From assembly GCA_023396415.1 (NCBI GenBank), contig JAEWWJ010000009.1, positions 1 through 44,604 of the forward strand: a stretch of 44,604 bases of DNA, written 5' to 3'. Of this stretch, positions 17,183 to 26,258 are shown one piece after another; position 1 is the first letter of the stretch, and the number at the start of each line of letters is the position of its first letter. Under the pieces are notes generated by a model. The model did no database searches and was not told the origin of the DNA. It worked only from the letters and a program-made list of their open reading frames with translations. A program made the position numbers and the translations under genes. The stretch comes from Bacteroidota bacterium (GTDB lineage Bacteria; Bacteroidota; Bacteroidia; Bacteroidales; F082).

Positions 17183-18670
17183 ATGAAGCAACTCCTTCTC
17201 ATCGTCCTATTGTTGAACTTAAACATGGTTGTGGCACAAACCCTTGAGTTTAGTCCGCACACGGTTAAAGCTTTTGAGGCCGCACTTGCACTTAAAACAA
17301 ATGAAACTCATCATTGGGTAGCACTCGAACAGGCCGCAAATCCTCTGAATTTAATGCCACTACTGGTAGAGAATTACCTCGATTTTTTTCGTGTTTTCAT
17401 ACAAGAAGAACCACGGTATCTTTTTCATTTACAATCTAAAAAAGACGATAGAATAAATCAAATCAACCGCGTTTCAGATGCCAATCCGCTCAAAAAATGG
17501 GCCCTTGCTTCTATTTATTTGCAGTCGTCCATTGCGCGATCCAAGTTTAACGAGCAGTGGTCGGCAGCTGTTGAGATGCGGAAAGCCTTTTTGCTTTTGG
17601 AGGAAAATTATGCTTTGTTTCCTGCCTTTGAACCCAACAACATTGGAAGGGGGTTGCTCTACATTTTGGTAGGAAGCATACCGCCCAACTACCAATGGGT
17701 GGTCAAGTTAGCTTCAATGAAAGGCAGTGTTGCCGAGGGAAGGACCATGCTAAAAACTGCCTTGCTGAGCAAGGAATCTCTTCCATATCAAAATATTTTG
17801 CGCATGGAGGCATTGTTTTATCTCAGTTTTGTTGAGTTGAATCTTTTTCCCGACAAGCAAGCCGCTGCCGATTTACTGGAGTTCTACTCTCCCGCCGATG
17901 TAAACAATCCGCTATTGCTGTATGCTAAAGCCAGCATCGAAATGCGCACTGGCCAAAATGATGCTGCTTTTCAAACTTTGTCTTCACGCAAAACACTTCC
18001 ATCGGAAATTCCATTCTACTACCTGGATTACTTAGATGCAGAAGCCCATCTGCGCCAGCTCGACCCTAAGGCGTTAGAGCTTTACTCCAACTTCTTGGCG
18101 CATTTTAAAGGTCTTAATTATCGAGTGGATGCTGCCCGAAAAATGGCTTGGATAGCCTTGTTAAACAAGGATACTGCGTCGTATCATGAACAAATGAACG
18201 CCCTCAAAACGATGCAGTTAGGTGCAGTAGAAGCCGACCAACAGGCCATGAAAGAGGCGCTTAGAAATAATTTGCCCTCTGTTGAGCTGTTGAAGGCACG
18301 TTTGCTTTTTGATGGAGGGTATTATGTCCGCTGCCAAGAAGTGCTGAACCAAATTGGACGGTCATTTACAGGCCTGTCATTGAAAGAAAAGGAGGAATAC
18401 ACCTATCGCTCGGGCCGTCTTGCCCATGCGCTGGGCAACGAAAAGCAAGCGCTGTACTATTATCGGTTGAGTTATACCGTCTATCAAAACTCGCCGCTTT
18501 ATTATGCTGCCAACGCGGCCTTGTTGGCCGGCGAAATCTATGAAATGAACCACCAAAAAAAGGAGGCGGAACGCATGTTCAACCTCTGTCTTTCGCTTAA
18601 GCCCGAGGAATATCGTCAAGGCATTCATGCCAAAGCCAAGGCGGGCCTGGACCGTTTACAATCGCGCTAA
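17183..18670 (+). CDS. Exported helical-repeat (TPR-like) protein of unknown function
   Basis: A 495-residue protein with a short signal peptide (MKQLLLIVLLLNLNMVVAQ). The rest is almost entirely alpha-helical, with degenerate tetratricopeptide-like pairs; the clearest are near the C terminus (EKQALYYYRLSYTVY, then AALLAGEIYEMNHQKKEAERMFNLCLSL). No enzyme motif or sorting domain is visible, so it is probably periplasmic. Similar proteins of unknown function are common in Bacteroidota. Start and length are well supported by the terminator before and after. It is transcribed convergently with the FadL-like porin. Confidence 0.75.
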   Translation: MKQLLLIVLLLNLNMVVAQTLEFSPHTVKAFEAALALKTNETHHWVALEQAANPLNLMPLLVENYLDFFRVFIQEEPRYLFHLQSKKDDRINQINRVSDANPLKKWALASIYLQSSIARSKFNEQWSAAVEMRKAFLLLEENYALFPAFEPNNIGRGLLYILVGSIPPNYQWVVKLASMKGSVAEGRTMLKTALLSKESLPYQNILRMEALFYLSFVELNLFPDKQAAADLLEFYSPADVNNPLLLYAKASIEMRTGQNDAAFQTLSSRKTLPSEIPFYYLDYLDAEAHLRQLDPKALELYSNFLAHFKGLNYRVDAARKMAWIALLNKDTASYHEQMNALKTMQLGAVEADQQAMKEALRNNLPSVELLKARLLFDGGYYVRCQEVLNQIGRSFTGLSLKEKEEYTYRSGRLAHALGNEKQALYYYRLSYTVYQNSPLYYAANAALLAGEIYEMNHQKKEAERMFNLCLSLKPEEYRQGIHAKAKAGLDRLQSR

Positions 18671-18688
18671 TGATTTCCGGTAAAAAGC

Positions 18689-18726
18689 AAAATCCCCCGT
18701 GCTTGGTCATAAGCGCAGGGGATTTT
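18689..18726. terminator. Bidirectional terminator between convergent genes
   Basis: AAAATCCCC (18689-18697) pairs with GGGGATTTT (18718-18726), and the stem continues inward through GTGCTT/AAGCGC with one C-A mismatch and one wobble. It sits between the TPR-like gene and the FadL-like porin, with T-runs suited to both strands. Confidence 0.8.
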
Positions 18727-18758
18727 GATAGCAAATAATCACTCTCCAATCTGTTTCT

Positions 18759-20222
18759 TTAGAGTTTGAACCTTGTGGTCAATACAAATTGGTTGCTGCC
18801 CAATTCTTGTTTGGCAGCGTTGGTAGTGTAATTGGGGCTGCTATAGAGGTAATAGTCTTGGTTCATTTTTCCATTGATATAGGCCAAATCCATACTGAAA
18901 TTCTTTTCGTTGAAGCCGATTCCCAAAGATATAAAGTCTTTTTGACCATCGTTTATACCATCTTTGTATGGACTTCCATACATGGCATAACCACCTCTAA
19001 AATTGAAGTTATTCACACGCCATTCTGTTCCGAGTCTCAGATTAGAAGTAGAAGCATAAAAATCACGGATATTTTGATTTTCGTTGGTGAAACTATAGTC
19101 GGCAGCTCTCAAACGCATTTTGGTATAGTCAACAAATTCATAATCAGCAGTTATTGAACCATATTGTCCGATAATGAAAGCAGCACTGCCAATGGCGCGT
19201 AAGGGAGTGGTTACTTCATACACAAAATCGCCTGTAGGGGATGTTTTTACACTAAAGTCCGGTTCCAGACGGGCTTCTGTACTGGTGTACCAAATATCTT
19301 GCATTTCGCTATAATATGTAGGTGTATGGAGAGCAACGCCTACCCTCAACCAATCCAATGGCCAGGCAATGACTCCTACTTTTAAGTTGATCCCCATGCC
19401 GTGGCTTTCGAGTGTTTCTTTATAAGTCCATTCTTCAAAACCTTCATAATCGTCATTCACATCTCTTTCAGTGTAGGCGGTTTCTCTGAAGAATCGGGTG
19501 TATGGAATTCCTAAAGTTGCACCAAAAAACACTTTATCGTCTAAGTTGGCACCAGCACTGAAAACCCATTCGTTTGTTGATCCCCAAGAGTTTAAGGTTT
19601 CTGATTGGAGAATACCTCCTTGTGGAACGGGACTAGTATAAACGAGGTTACCACTTTGATCGCGCACGGTATCGAGCAGATACACATACCAAGCCGGGTA
19701 AAGGTCGTATGGAAAGTCGAATTCAATGTCGGTGAGGTTGGTGTTCGCGAGTCGGTCGAGATAAACATCAATCTTTGAATGTTCAAAATTGTCGCCCTGA
19801 ATGATGCTCCTGTTGTGGAAAGCATTGGTGCGGTTCATTCCAACTGCAAATTGATAATACTTCCAAGGGGTGCTGGTTTTTCCTTCCAAAATTTTATTTG
19901 TTGCTACAAATCCGAAATTGCTCAAGGCGAAGTTGGAGCGAAAGTCATCGGCCATCATCCCGTTGTATGTTGAGGTAGTTTTGGCATACATCAAGCTCGG
20001 ACTAAGGCTAAATTCGTTGCTTCGATAGAGACCCAATCCGGCAGGGTTGATGCTCAAGCTCGAAAAATCAGCTCCCAATGCGCCAAACGCACCGCCCATT
20101 GCCATGCTTCTCGCCGTACCTTGATAGTACGATTGAGAAAAACGTAGTGCATCGGTTTCATTTTGGGCTTGAACGCTCAGAGCGACAAGAGTTATAAGGA
20201 TCAGAATGATATTTTTTTTCAT
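18759..20222 (-). CDS. OmpP1/FadL family outer membrane protein
   Basis: A 487-residue outer membrane beta-barrel. The start ATG at 20222 gives signal peptide MKKNIILILITLVALSVQAQ. The N-terminal plug segment RSMAMGGAFGALGADFSSLSINPAGLG is the Bacteroidota signature of this family. Alternating strands continue to a C-terminal FVLTTRFKL, a typical barrel end with aromatic and hydrophobic residues. Relatives move long-chain fatty acids or other hydrophobic compounds across the outer membrane; the cargo here is unknown. The frame also opens at an upstream TTG (20255) that would spoil the signal peptide. The serine-rich lipoprotein gene lies 93 bases upstream on the same strand. Confidence 0.9.
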   Translation of the reverse strand: MKKNIILILITLVALSVQAQNETDALRFSQSYYQGTARSMAMGGAFGALGADFSSLSINPAGLGLYRSNEFSLSPSLMYAKTTSTYNGMMADDFRSNFALSNFGFVATNKILEGKTSTPWKYYQFAVGMNRTNAFHNRSIIQGDNFEHSKIDVYLDRLANTNLTDIEFDFPYDLYPAWYVYLLDTVRDQSGNLVYTSPVPQGGILQSETLNSWGSTNEWVFSAGANLDDKVFFGATLGIPYTRFFRETAYTERDVNDDYEGFEEWTYKETLESHGMGINLKVGVIAWPLDWLRVGVALHTPTYYSEMQDIWYTSTEARLEPDFSVKTSPTGDFVYEVTTPLRAIGSAAFIIGQYGSITADYEFVDYTKMRLRAADYSFTNENQNIRDFYASTSNLRLGTEWRVNNFNFRGGYAMYGSPYKDGINDGQKDFISLGIGFNEKNFSMDLAYINGKMNQDYYLYSSPNYTTNAAKQELGSNQFVLTTRFKL

Positions 20223-20315
20223 GACAAGTGATTTTGTTAAGGGATATGCTAACAATAGAGATTTTATTGTAAGAGTATATAAGTGAGTATTATAGCTATC
20301 GTTTTATTACGATTG

Positions 20316-21758
20316 CTATCTGCGATTACCCGAAGAAGAGCCACTTGATGAGCCACGGCTGCTGCCGGATGAACTGCTTCCCGAGCTGCTTGAGCTGCTG
20401 CGTGTTGCCGAACCGCTGTTTCCTGAAGAAGAGCTCCGGCTCGGAGAATAGGTGGACGAGCCACCTCCGGATGAGCTTCTGGTGGGTTGCGAGATGGTTC
20501 TCACTGCATTGTTGGGGCGGCTGTTAGAAGGTGTCGAAATGGTACGACTGGGCTGTGGGCTCGACAATGGACGGGCACTTTGTCTGTTGGGCGTAACAGT
20601 GGTACGTGTTTCGTTTTGTACAGGACGTGATTGTGGACGCACGTATTCGTTGCTCGACTTGGGCTGACGCACACTGGGTGAGGTATAGCTTTTTGGTCTT
20701 TCATAACGCTGTTCGCGGCTGTTGGTGTTGCCCGAAGTAGGTCTTTGGTAACGGTCGCGGTATTGTGTTACTTTTTGTTGTGCCGAAGGGCGAACATCTT
20801 GATTGGCGGGTCTTTCAGCACGACCTGATACTGCTGGACGGCTTCTTTCGCTTGTTCCAACTTCTGAACGTTGGGTTGAATTTGTTTTAGACGGACGATT
20901 GGAAATAGACGAACCTCTTTCGCTGCTACCACCCACAACTGTTCCACTGCTTGCGCTGCGATCGGCGCGTGGTGAAGCATAACTCGAGCTTCCTGTGCTT
21001 TCACCGTTGTTGCCACGTGCTGTTCCGCCTATGGTACTTCCGCCGGAATAGCTGCCACGATGACCGTAATTCCTTCCAGATCTGGTGTTTCTGTTTGGAT
21101 AATCCCAATAATTGTTGTGACCGTAATAATATCCATCATAGAAACCGTTGTAATAGCCGTAGTTGTATCCGCTGTAAAAACCACCATAAGGTCTGTTCCA
21201 ACCCCATGAATACCACGGGCTGTAAAAGGGATCGTATCCTCCCCAACCGTAGTAGGACGAATATCTTGATCCGTAGTAAGGCCATCCATAGTTATAGCCA
21301 AATGAAAAGCCATACGGATATCCAAATCCCATATTGAACGAGCTGTTGTAGCAGTCGAAACAGCCGGTGTTGTAACCGGAGTAATAATCAAACGATGAAC
21401 CGCCACCGTTGAACCTTCTCATGCGCTGGGCGTATTCAGAGTTATAATAAGTTTCTGTGGTTGAATAACTTGTGCCATCAGGTTCAACAACTGTTTCGGT
21501 AGTTGAGTACACCGCATCGGGTGATGAGGTGGTTGATTGCACGGCTTGCCCCTCATTGTAGTATGTTTGGTATTCATACTCACTGTTGCTGCTTGGGGTC
21601 GAGATGGTGTTTTGTTGAGGTGCTTCGGCCATTTGGCGGGCTTCAACGTTGCCACCTGATTTTCGTGAATAATACACATCATCATATACAAGCCCGCTGG
21701 TTGAGCATCCTGCAAAGGCTAAGACCAAGGCAATTAATGATAGTTTTGTAGTTTTCAT
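20316..21758 (-). CDS. Low-complexity lipoprotein: tyrosine/glycine-rich middle, serine/arginine-rich tail
   Basis: A 480-residue predicted lipoprotein. MKTTKLSLIALVLAFAGC places the lipidated cysteine at residue 18. Residues 118-220 are extraordinarily rich in tyrosine, glycine, tryptophan and phenylalanine (for example YNYGYYNGFYDGYYYG). Residues 225-430 are rich in serine, arginine, threonine, proline and glutamine. The last 50 are almost only serine and glycine, ending in GNRR. No enzymatic domain is visible, and the protein is probably disordered, adhesive or structural at the envelope. The ATG at 21758 is preceded by a strong GGAGGAAC ribosome site, unusual in this phylum, and this decides the start over a frame opening at 21863. 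It is divergent from proS with about 100 bases between. Confidence 0.8.
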   Translation of the reverse strand: MKTTKLSLIALVLAFAGCSTSGLVYDDVYYSRKSGGNVEARQMAEAPQQNTISTPSSNSEYEYQTYYNEGQAVQSTTSSPDAVYSTTETVVEPDGTSYSTTETYYNSEYAQRMRRFNGGGSSFDYYSGYNTGCFDCYNSSFNMGFGYPYGFSFGYNYGWPYYGSRYSSYYGWGGYDPFYSPWYSWGWNRPYGGFYSGYNYGYYNGFYDGYYYGHNNYWDYPNRNTRSGRNYGHRGSYSGGSTIGGTARGNNGESTGSSSYASPRADRSASSGTVVGGSSERGSSISNRPSKTNSTQRSEVGTSERSRPAVSGRAERPANQDVRPSAQQKVTQYRDRYQRPTSGNTNSREQRYERPKSYTSPSVRQPKSSNEYVRPQSRPVQNETRTTVTPNRQSARPLSSPQPSRTISTPSNSRPNNAVRTISQPTRSSSGGGSSTYSPSRSSSSGNSGSATRSSSSSSGSSSSGSSRGSSSGSSSGNRR

Positions 21759-21806
21759 TTTTAGTTCCTCCAATATAATTTGTGCTAAAAGTACGTATGG
21801 TTTTCG

Positions 21807-21814
21807 TATTTTTG
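21807..21814 (+). promoter_or_regulatory. -7 element of proS
   Basis: TATTTTTG matches TAnnTTTG and lies 48 bases before the proS ATG. A TTTG at 21779-21782 is 24 bases upstream, slightly beyond the usual 17-23 base spacing for the -33 box. Confidence 0.5.
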
Positions 21815-21862
21815 CTGATGTAAAAGTTACAAATAATTTACAAATATTATACCAAAGATTCA

Positions 21863-23335
21863 ATGGCGAAAGATTTTAGCACCAGAGAAGATAATTATTC
21901 TCAATGGTACACTGATATTGTTACAAAAGCTGACTTGGCAGAAAATTCAGCCGTGAGAGGTTGTATGGTCATAAAACCCTATGGCTATGCCATTTGGGAA
22001 ATGATGCAGGCTGCCCTTGATAAGATGTTTAAAGATACAGGTCATCAAAATGCGTATTTCCCGCTTTTTATTCCGAAGTCTTTTTTCAGTAAAGAAGCCA
22101 GCCACGTGGAAGGTTTTGCCAAAGAATGTGCCGTAGTCACCCATTATCGCTTGAAAAACGATGAAAATGGCAAAGGTATTGTCGTTGATGAATCAGCAAA
22201 ATTGGAAGAGGAGCTGATCGTGCGTCCCACCAGCGAAACCATTATCTGGGATACTTACCGCGGATGGATTCAATCCTACCGCGATTTACCACTGTTGATC
22301 AACCAATGGGCCAATGTGGTTCGTTGGGAGATGCGCACCCGTTTATTTTTGCGCACAACAGAATTTTTGTGGCAAGAAGGCCATACTGCCCATGCCACCC
22401 AACAAGAAGCACTTGCAGAGGCAGAACAAATGTTGCGCGTGTATGCGGAGTTTGCCGAGGAATGGATGGCCATTCCGGTGTTGAAAGGTGTTAAATCAGC
22501 CAACGAACGTTTTGCCGGTGCTGTTGAAACCTATTGCATTGAAGCCATGATGCAGGATGGAAAAGCTTTACAAGCTGGAACTTCCCATTTTTTAGGACAA
22601 AATTTTGCCAAGGCATTTGATGTACAGTTTTTGAGCAAAGAGAACAAACTGGAATATGTTTGGGCTACTTCTTGGGGTGTGTCAACCCGCTTAATGGGGG
22701 CTTTGGTGATGACCCATTCAGATGACAATGGCTTGGTGCTACCTCCAAAACTTGCCCCTATTCAGGTTGTTATAGTGCCTATTTATCGTAATGAGGAGCA
22801 ATATAAAACGATCTGCGAAAAAGGAAGAGACATTAAACAACTGCTCGAAGCCCATGGCATTCGCGTGAAGTTGGACGACCGAGATACCCAAAAACCGGGA
22901 TTCAAGTTCAACGAGTGGGAGTTTAAAGGCGTTCCGTTGCGTTTGGCCATTGGTCCACGCGACCTCGAAAATGGTACTGTTGAAGTGGCACGACGCGACA
23001 CTTTAGAGAAGGAATTGTTGCAAATTCAAGATATTGATCAAAAAGTGGTGCATCTGTTAGATCAAATCCAAAGGAATCTTTTCCAAAAGGCATTGGATTA
23101 TAGAACTACCAATACATTTAAGGTTGACACTTGGGATGATTTTAAGGAGCAAATCGAAAAAGGTGGTTTTATTGAAGCCCATTGGGATGGCACTGCCGAA
23201 ACCGAACAATTGATCAAAGATGAAACCAAAGCCACCATCCGTTTGATTCCTTTGGAGGGTGAACAGGAGGCCGGCAACTGTGTTTATTCAGGGAAACCTT
23301 CTACACAAAGGGTTGTTTTTGCCCGTTCTTACTAA
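21863..23335 (+). CDS. proS: Prolyl-tRNA synthetase, archaeal/eukaryotic-like short form
   Basis: Charges tRNA-Pro with proline. The 490-residue length and lack of the large insertion editing domain mark the type found in Bacteroidota, archaea and eukaryotes rather than the E. coli type. Class II motifs are visible: LIVRPTSETIIW (about 113-124), the motif-2 region RWEMRTRLFLRTTEFLWQE, GTSHFLGQNF, and motif 3 in GVSTRLMGALVMTHSDD. An anticodon-binding domain begins at QVVIVPI, and a C-terminal extension with a proline-enzyme zinc-like fold ends in VVFARSY. It is monocistronic, with its own promoter-like element and a strong terminator after the stop. Confidence 0.97.
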   Translation: MAKDFSTREDNYSQWYTDIVTKADLAENSAVRGCMVIKPYGYAIWEMMQAALDKMFKDTGHQNAYFPLFIPKSFFSKEASHVEGFAKECAVVTHYRLKNDENGKGIVVDESAKLEEELIVRPTSETIIWDTYRGWIQSYRDLPLLINQWANVVRWEMRTRLFLRTTEFLWQEGHTAHATQQEALAEAEQMLRVYAEFAEEWMAIPVLKGVKSANERFAGAVETYCIEAMMQDGKALQAGTSHFLGQNFAKAFDVQFLSKENKLEYVWATSWGVSTRLMGALVMTHSDDNGLVLPPKLAPIQVVIVPIYRNEEQYKTICEKGRDIKQLLEAHGIRVKLDDRDTQKPGFKFNEWEFKGVPLRLAIGPRDLENGTVEVARRDTLEKELLQIQDIDQKVVHLLDQIQRNLFQKALDYRTTNTFKVDTWDDFKEQIEKGGFIEAHWDGTAETEQLIKDETKATIRLIPLEGEQEAGNCVYSGKPSTQRVVFARSY

Positions 23336-23350
23336 AGATTCTTTCAACAT

Positions 23351-23386
23351 AAAAAGCCGATGTTTTCCAATATCGGCTTTTTTTTT
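23351..23386. terminator. Strong bidirectional terminator after proS
   Basis: AAAAAGCCGAT (23351-23361) pairs perfectly with ATCGGCTTTTT (23372-23382), followed by further T. It serves proS and, in reverse, the GIN-domain gene, whose stop codon overlaps its edge. Confidence 0.88.
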
Positions 23387-24140
23387 AGGGGTTAATCTGT
23401 ATGAGCTTACCTGAACCGGAGCCGGGAGTCGGCACAATTGTAGGGTTTCCACTGTAATACACGTCTCCGGGGCCATTGATCTTGGCAGAAAGCTCCAAAT
23501 CAGCATGAACGTAGCAGTCGTTGGGCGAACGTGTTTCTAAATACGTGAATTTTGTAATCAGATTGGAAGCGTGAACAGGACCGTAACTCACCTGATAAAT
23601 GTAATTTACGTTGGATGAGCCTCTTACTATTAAGTCGGACGTGCCGAAGTGGTAGTTTAAGTGCGATTCCAATGTGTTCAACTCAATATCAATTTTTCCG
23701 CTTCCTTCAAAAATATCAATTTTGAACCTGTCAGAAGTGATTTTACCTAAACTGGAAAGGTTACCGTTGGAACGGTAGGTAATGCTGTTCAGTTGTTTGT
23801 AAAAAACGATGACTTTAAAAAAACGATCGCCCGGACGCAGGACGTTGCAAGTATTGTTGTTTCTGATGATTAGCGTTGAATCGTTGATCACCTCTGTGGA
23901 AACGCCTTCTAATAAGTTTTCACCGGCCATCACTTTAATTTGGTTAACATTACTTGCAACCAGCTCAACATCAATGTTGTCGTACATTTCAATTGAGTTA
24001 AGAACAAGAGTGTTGTTGAGAGGTCTAATTTCACTCACAACGTTTCCCGGATCGGAAAAGCAATCCATTGGGGTTTTGCTGCAAGAAACAACAAGCATCG
24101 TGTTGATGAAAACAACAACGATTGATTTTAGGACCTTCAT
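23385..24140 (-). CDS. GIN-domain (DUF2807) lipoprotein
   Basis: A 251-residue predicted lipoprotein. MKVLKSIVVVFINTMLVVSC gives a lipidated cysteine at residue 20. The body is a run of short beta-strands typical of the head-GIN domain, a right-handed beta-helix-like fold: EMYDNIDVELV, NQIKVMAGENL, and later GSSNVNYIYQ, ARSP-type turns and the final GDVYYSGNPTI. Members are common in Bacteroidota envelopes and have no settled function. The ATG at 24140 overlaps the stop of the upstream deacylase gene by four bases (ATGA), indicating translational coupling. The frame continues back to 24179 but that overlap is not needed. Confidence 0.85.
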   Translation of the reverse strand: MKVLKSIVVVFINTMLVVSCSKTPMDCFSDPGNVVSEIRPLNNTLVLNSIEMYDNIDVELVASNVNQIKVMAGENLLEGVSTEVINDSTLIIRNNNTCNVLRPGDRFFKVIVFYKQLNSITYRSNGNLSSLGKITSDRFKIDIFEGSGKIDIELNTLESHLNYHFGTSDLIVRGSSNVNYIYQVSYGPVHASNLITKFTYLETRSPNDCYVHADLELSAKINGPGDVYYSGNPTIVPTPGSGSGKLIQINP

Positions 24141-25315
24141 CTTTTTCTTTTTTTCTTCAGATAATACTTGTAATCCCACCGGTACCCAACACCATAGCCA
24201 ATAAAATCAGCCCTGCCGCCATGTGCAGTAAGGGCGATGGTGCCAAAAAATTGTTTGGTAAAATAATGCTTCACTCCTAATTTTTCAAAGGCAAGGCCAT
24301 CTGATTTTTCCGCTCCTGCAAGATGAAACCCAAACTGGAAAATAAAAGAAGTCCTTGAAAGCATCATTTCATAGACTGCACTCACACCTGGTTTTAGTAG
24401 GTCGAAATTACTTTTGTAGAAATCAATTCCTTCGATGGCTGCACGTTGATCGAGCATGCCCTTGTCAGAACCATCATAGGTAACCTCTAACCCCAGACCG
24501 GCTTTGCCTTTCATTCCTGCGGGAAGAAGGATGTTGACAGCCGTATTGGACACATAATATCTTTTCCCTAATTGCTGAGACATATCGCGTGTGCCAACAC
24601 TTTGAATGATTTCAACAGAAAGAAGGCGTTTGTTATCGTACTCAAAGGTACGTAAAATAGGGAGGAATTTCTTATCCAAATAAGGATTTGGTCGGTCAAT
24701 GTGCCAGGTCAATCCGGCTGCGGCAGTAAGAATATTAAGTCCAAAATTGGGTGTTTTAGTGGAACCATTTGAGAAATGTGTTAATCCGCCTGAAGCTACA
24801 AAAGTAAACCTCGGACTTATGACACGACGATAGTCAAGATATAGGCTGGCGGCGGCATTGAGGTGTGATCCAATGGCAAAATTGCGATAGTTATCTATCG
24901 GATCGTATTTGTTGGTAAGATAGGCCAAACCCATGCCCAACCTGAAGTTCAGCCTGTTTTCAACACTCGCATTCAGCGGAAAGCTGATGAAAGGATACAT
25001 CGCAAACACCTGTCCAATCTCGTCGAATTTACCCATGCCCGAGTAAAAGGCGGCAACCCCCACAATGGGATAATCATACAACGATTCCCAACGTTGGCGG
25101 CCAAAGGTGGAGCGCTGAACAGCCAACTCAAAAGAAGGAAAGTGGGCATTGAAGCGTTCCAATTCAAAATGGTGGTGAAGGTAAAAACCGTAATGGGTGC
25201 GCAACTCTATCTGATAATTGTTTTCAGGTAACGGAGGTCCGGGTTGTGCAAAAAGGTTTGTTTCAAAAGTAACAAAGAGCAAAAAGAGGACAATGAAAGG
25301 CTTCAGAAGCTTCAT
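24137..25315 (-). CDS. Acyloxyacyl hydrolase / PagL-like lipid A 3-O-deacylase
   Basis: A 392-residue outer membrane protein with signal peptide (LKPFIVLFLLFVTFETNLFAQ). The segment GGLTHFSNGSTKTPNFGLN (residues 177-194) is the PagL signature: H180 and S182 are the expected catalytic histidine and serine, with the conserved asparagines after them. Enzymes of this family remove the 3-O acyl chain from lipid A in the outer leaflet. The chain is about twice as long as proteobacterial PagL, with a C-terminal strand-rich half that probably completes a larger barrel. The ATG at 25315 is 32 bases after a TACTTTTG promoter element. It is coupled to the GIN lipoprotein. The exact lipid substrate is inferred. 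Confidence 0.82.
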   Translation of the reverse strand: MKLLKPFIVLFLLFVTFETNLFAQPGPPLPENNYQIELRTHYGFYLHHHFELERFNAHFPSFELAVQRSTFGRQRWESLYDYPIVGVAAFYSGMGKFDEIGQVFAMYPFISFPLNASVENRLNFRLGMGLAYLTNKYDPIDNYRNFAIGSHLNAAASLYLDYRRVISPRFTFVASGGLTHFSNGSTKTPNFGLNILTAAAGLTWHIDRPNPYLDKKFLPILRTFEYDNKRLLSVEIIQSVGTRDMSQQLGKRYYVSNTAVNILLPAGMKGKAGLGLEVTYDGSDKGMLDQRAAIEGIDFYKSNFDLLKPGVSAVYEMMLSRTSFIFQFGFHLAGAEKSDGLAFEKLGVKHYFTKQFFGTIALTAHGGRADFIGYGVGYRWDYKYYLKKKRKR

Positions 25316-25346
25316 AAATGGGGGATCATACAAAATAAGCAGGCGG

Positions 25347-25354
25347 CAAAAGTA
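25347..25354 (-). promoter_or_regulatory. -7 element of the PagL-like operon
   Basis: On the minus strand this reads TACTTTTG, an exact TAnnTTTG match, 31 bases upstream of the ATG at 25315. No standard -33 TTTG is visible. Confidence 0.42.
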
Positions 25355-25458
25355 TAAAATGATGTCATATAAATACGTACTAAAACGTTGCTATTGCTGA
25401 TTTGTTGCTCCATGGGTGCATTTTTAGGCTCAGTTCAGGTCAACACTTTTATTTGCTG

Positions 25459-25466
25459 TACTTTTG
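25459..25466 (+). promoter_or_regulatory. -7 element of mazG
   Basis: TACTTTTG matches TAnnTTTG and lies 19 bases before the mazG ATG at 25486, giving a short leader. No -33 TTTG at the usual spacing. Confidence 0.42.
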
Positions 25467-25485
25467 TCCAACAGAATTTTTATAT

Positions 25486-26256
25486 ATGGATGAAAAATTG
25501 AAGGCTTTTGGCCGTTTGTTAACCATTATGGATGATTTGAGGGCCGATTGTCCGTGGGATCGTGCCCAAACCTTTGAAAGTTTGCGGCATCTTACTATAG
25601 AAGAGACTTATGAGCTGAGCGACGCCGTGCTTGACAACGACCTTCAAGAAATAAAAAAAGAGTTGGGCGACCTGATGCTGCATTTGGTTTTTTATGCCAA
25701 AATAGGTTCAGAAACCGGTGCTTTCGACATCAAAGATGTGTTAGATTCTATTGCTGAGAAGCTCATTATCAGGCATCCGCATATTTATTCAACCACTCAG
25801 GTAGAAAATGCTGACGATGTCAAATCTAACTGGGAAAAGATAAAACTTACCGAAGGGAGAAAGTCAGTGCTCGAAGGCGTTCCCCTTGGTCTTCCGGCTT
25901 TAGTGAAAGCCTACCGTATGCAAGAAAAAGCCGGTGGTGTTGGTTTTGAATGGAGCCGCAAGGAAGAGGTTTGGGCAAAAGTGGAAGAGGAACTTGCTGA
26001 GCTTCAAGTCGAAGTCAATAGAGACGCCCCGCTCCATCGCAAAGAAGATGAATTTGGCGACCTTTTGTTTGCGTTGGTGAATTATGCCCGATACATTGGT
26101 GTAAATCCCGAAGATGCTTTAGAGCGCACCAACAAAAAATTCCGTTCTCGTTTTCAGTTTATTGAGCAAGGAGCCGAAAAACAAGGTCGTCGCCTCCATG
26201 ACATGACGCTCGAGGAAATGGATCATCTTTGGAATGAAGCCAAAACCATGGAGTAG
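25486..26256 (+). CDS. mazG: Nucleoside triphosphate pyrophosphohydrolase MazG
   Basis: MazG hydrolyses (d)NTPs to monophosphate and pyrophosphate, clearing abnormal nucleotides and influencing the stringent response. The 256-residue protein has the typical two-domain layout. The first domain shows CPWDRAQTFESLR and the metal-binding helices EETYELSDAV and KKELGDLMLHLVFYA. The second shows EEELAELQVEV and KEDEFGDLLFALVNYAR. An upstream in-frame start (25402) would add 28 residues without similarity; the ATG at 25486 sits just after a promoter element and begins MDEKLKAFGRLL, normal for the family. The PAP2 gene follows with a two-base gap. Confidence 0.94.
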   Translation: MDEKLKAFGRLLTIMDDLRADCPWDRAQTFESLRHLTIEETYELSDAVLDNDLQEIKKELGDLMLHLVFYAKIGSETGAFDIKDVLDSIAEKLIIRHPHIYSTTQVENADDVKSNWEKIKLTEGRKSVLEGVPLGLPALVKAYRMQEKAGGVGFEWSRKEEVWAKVEEELAELQVEVNRDAPLHRKEDEFGDLLFALVNYARYIGVNPEDALERTNKKFRSRFQFIEQGAEKQGRRLHDMTLEEMDHLWNEAKTME

Positions 26257-26258
26257 CG

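Noticed and set aside
20316..20460. Serine/glycine-rich end of the lipoprotein read as a DNA repeat array or CRISPR-like element
   Set aside because: No regular unit or spacers; the pattern arises from low-complexity protein coding.
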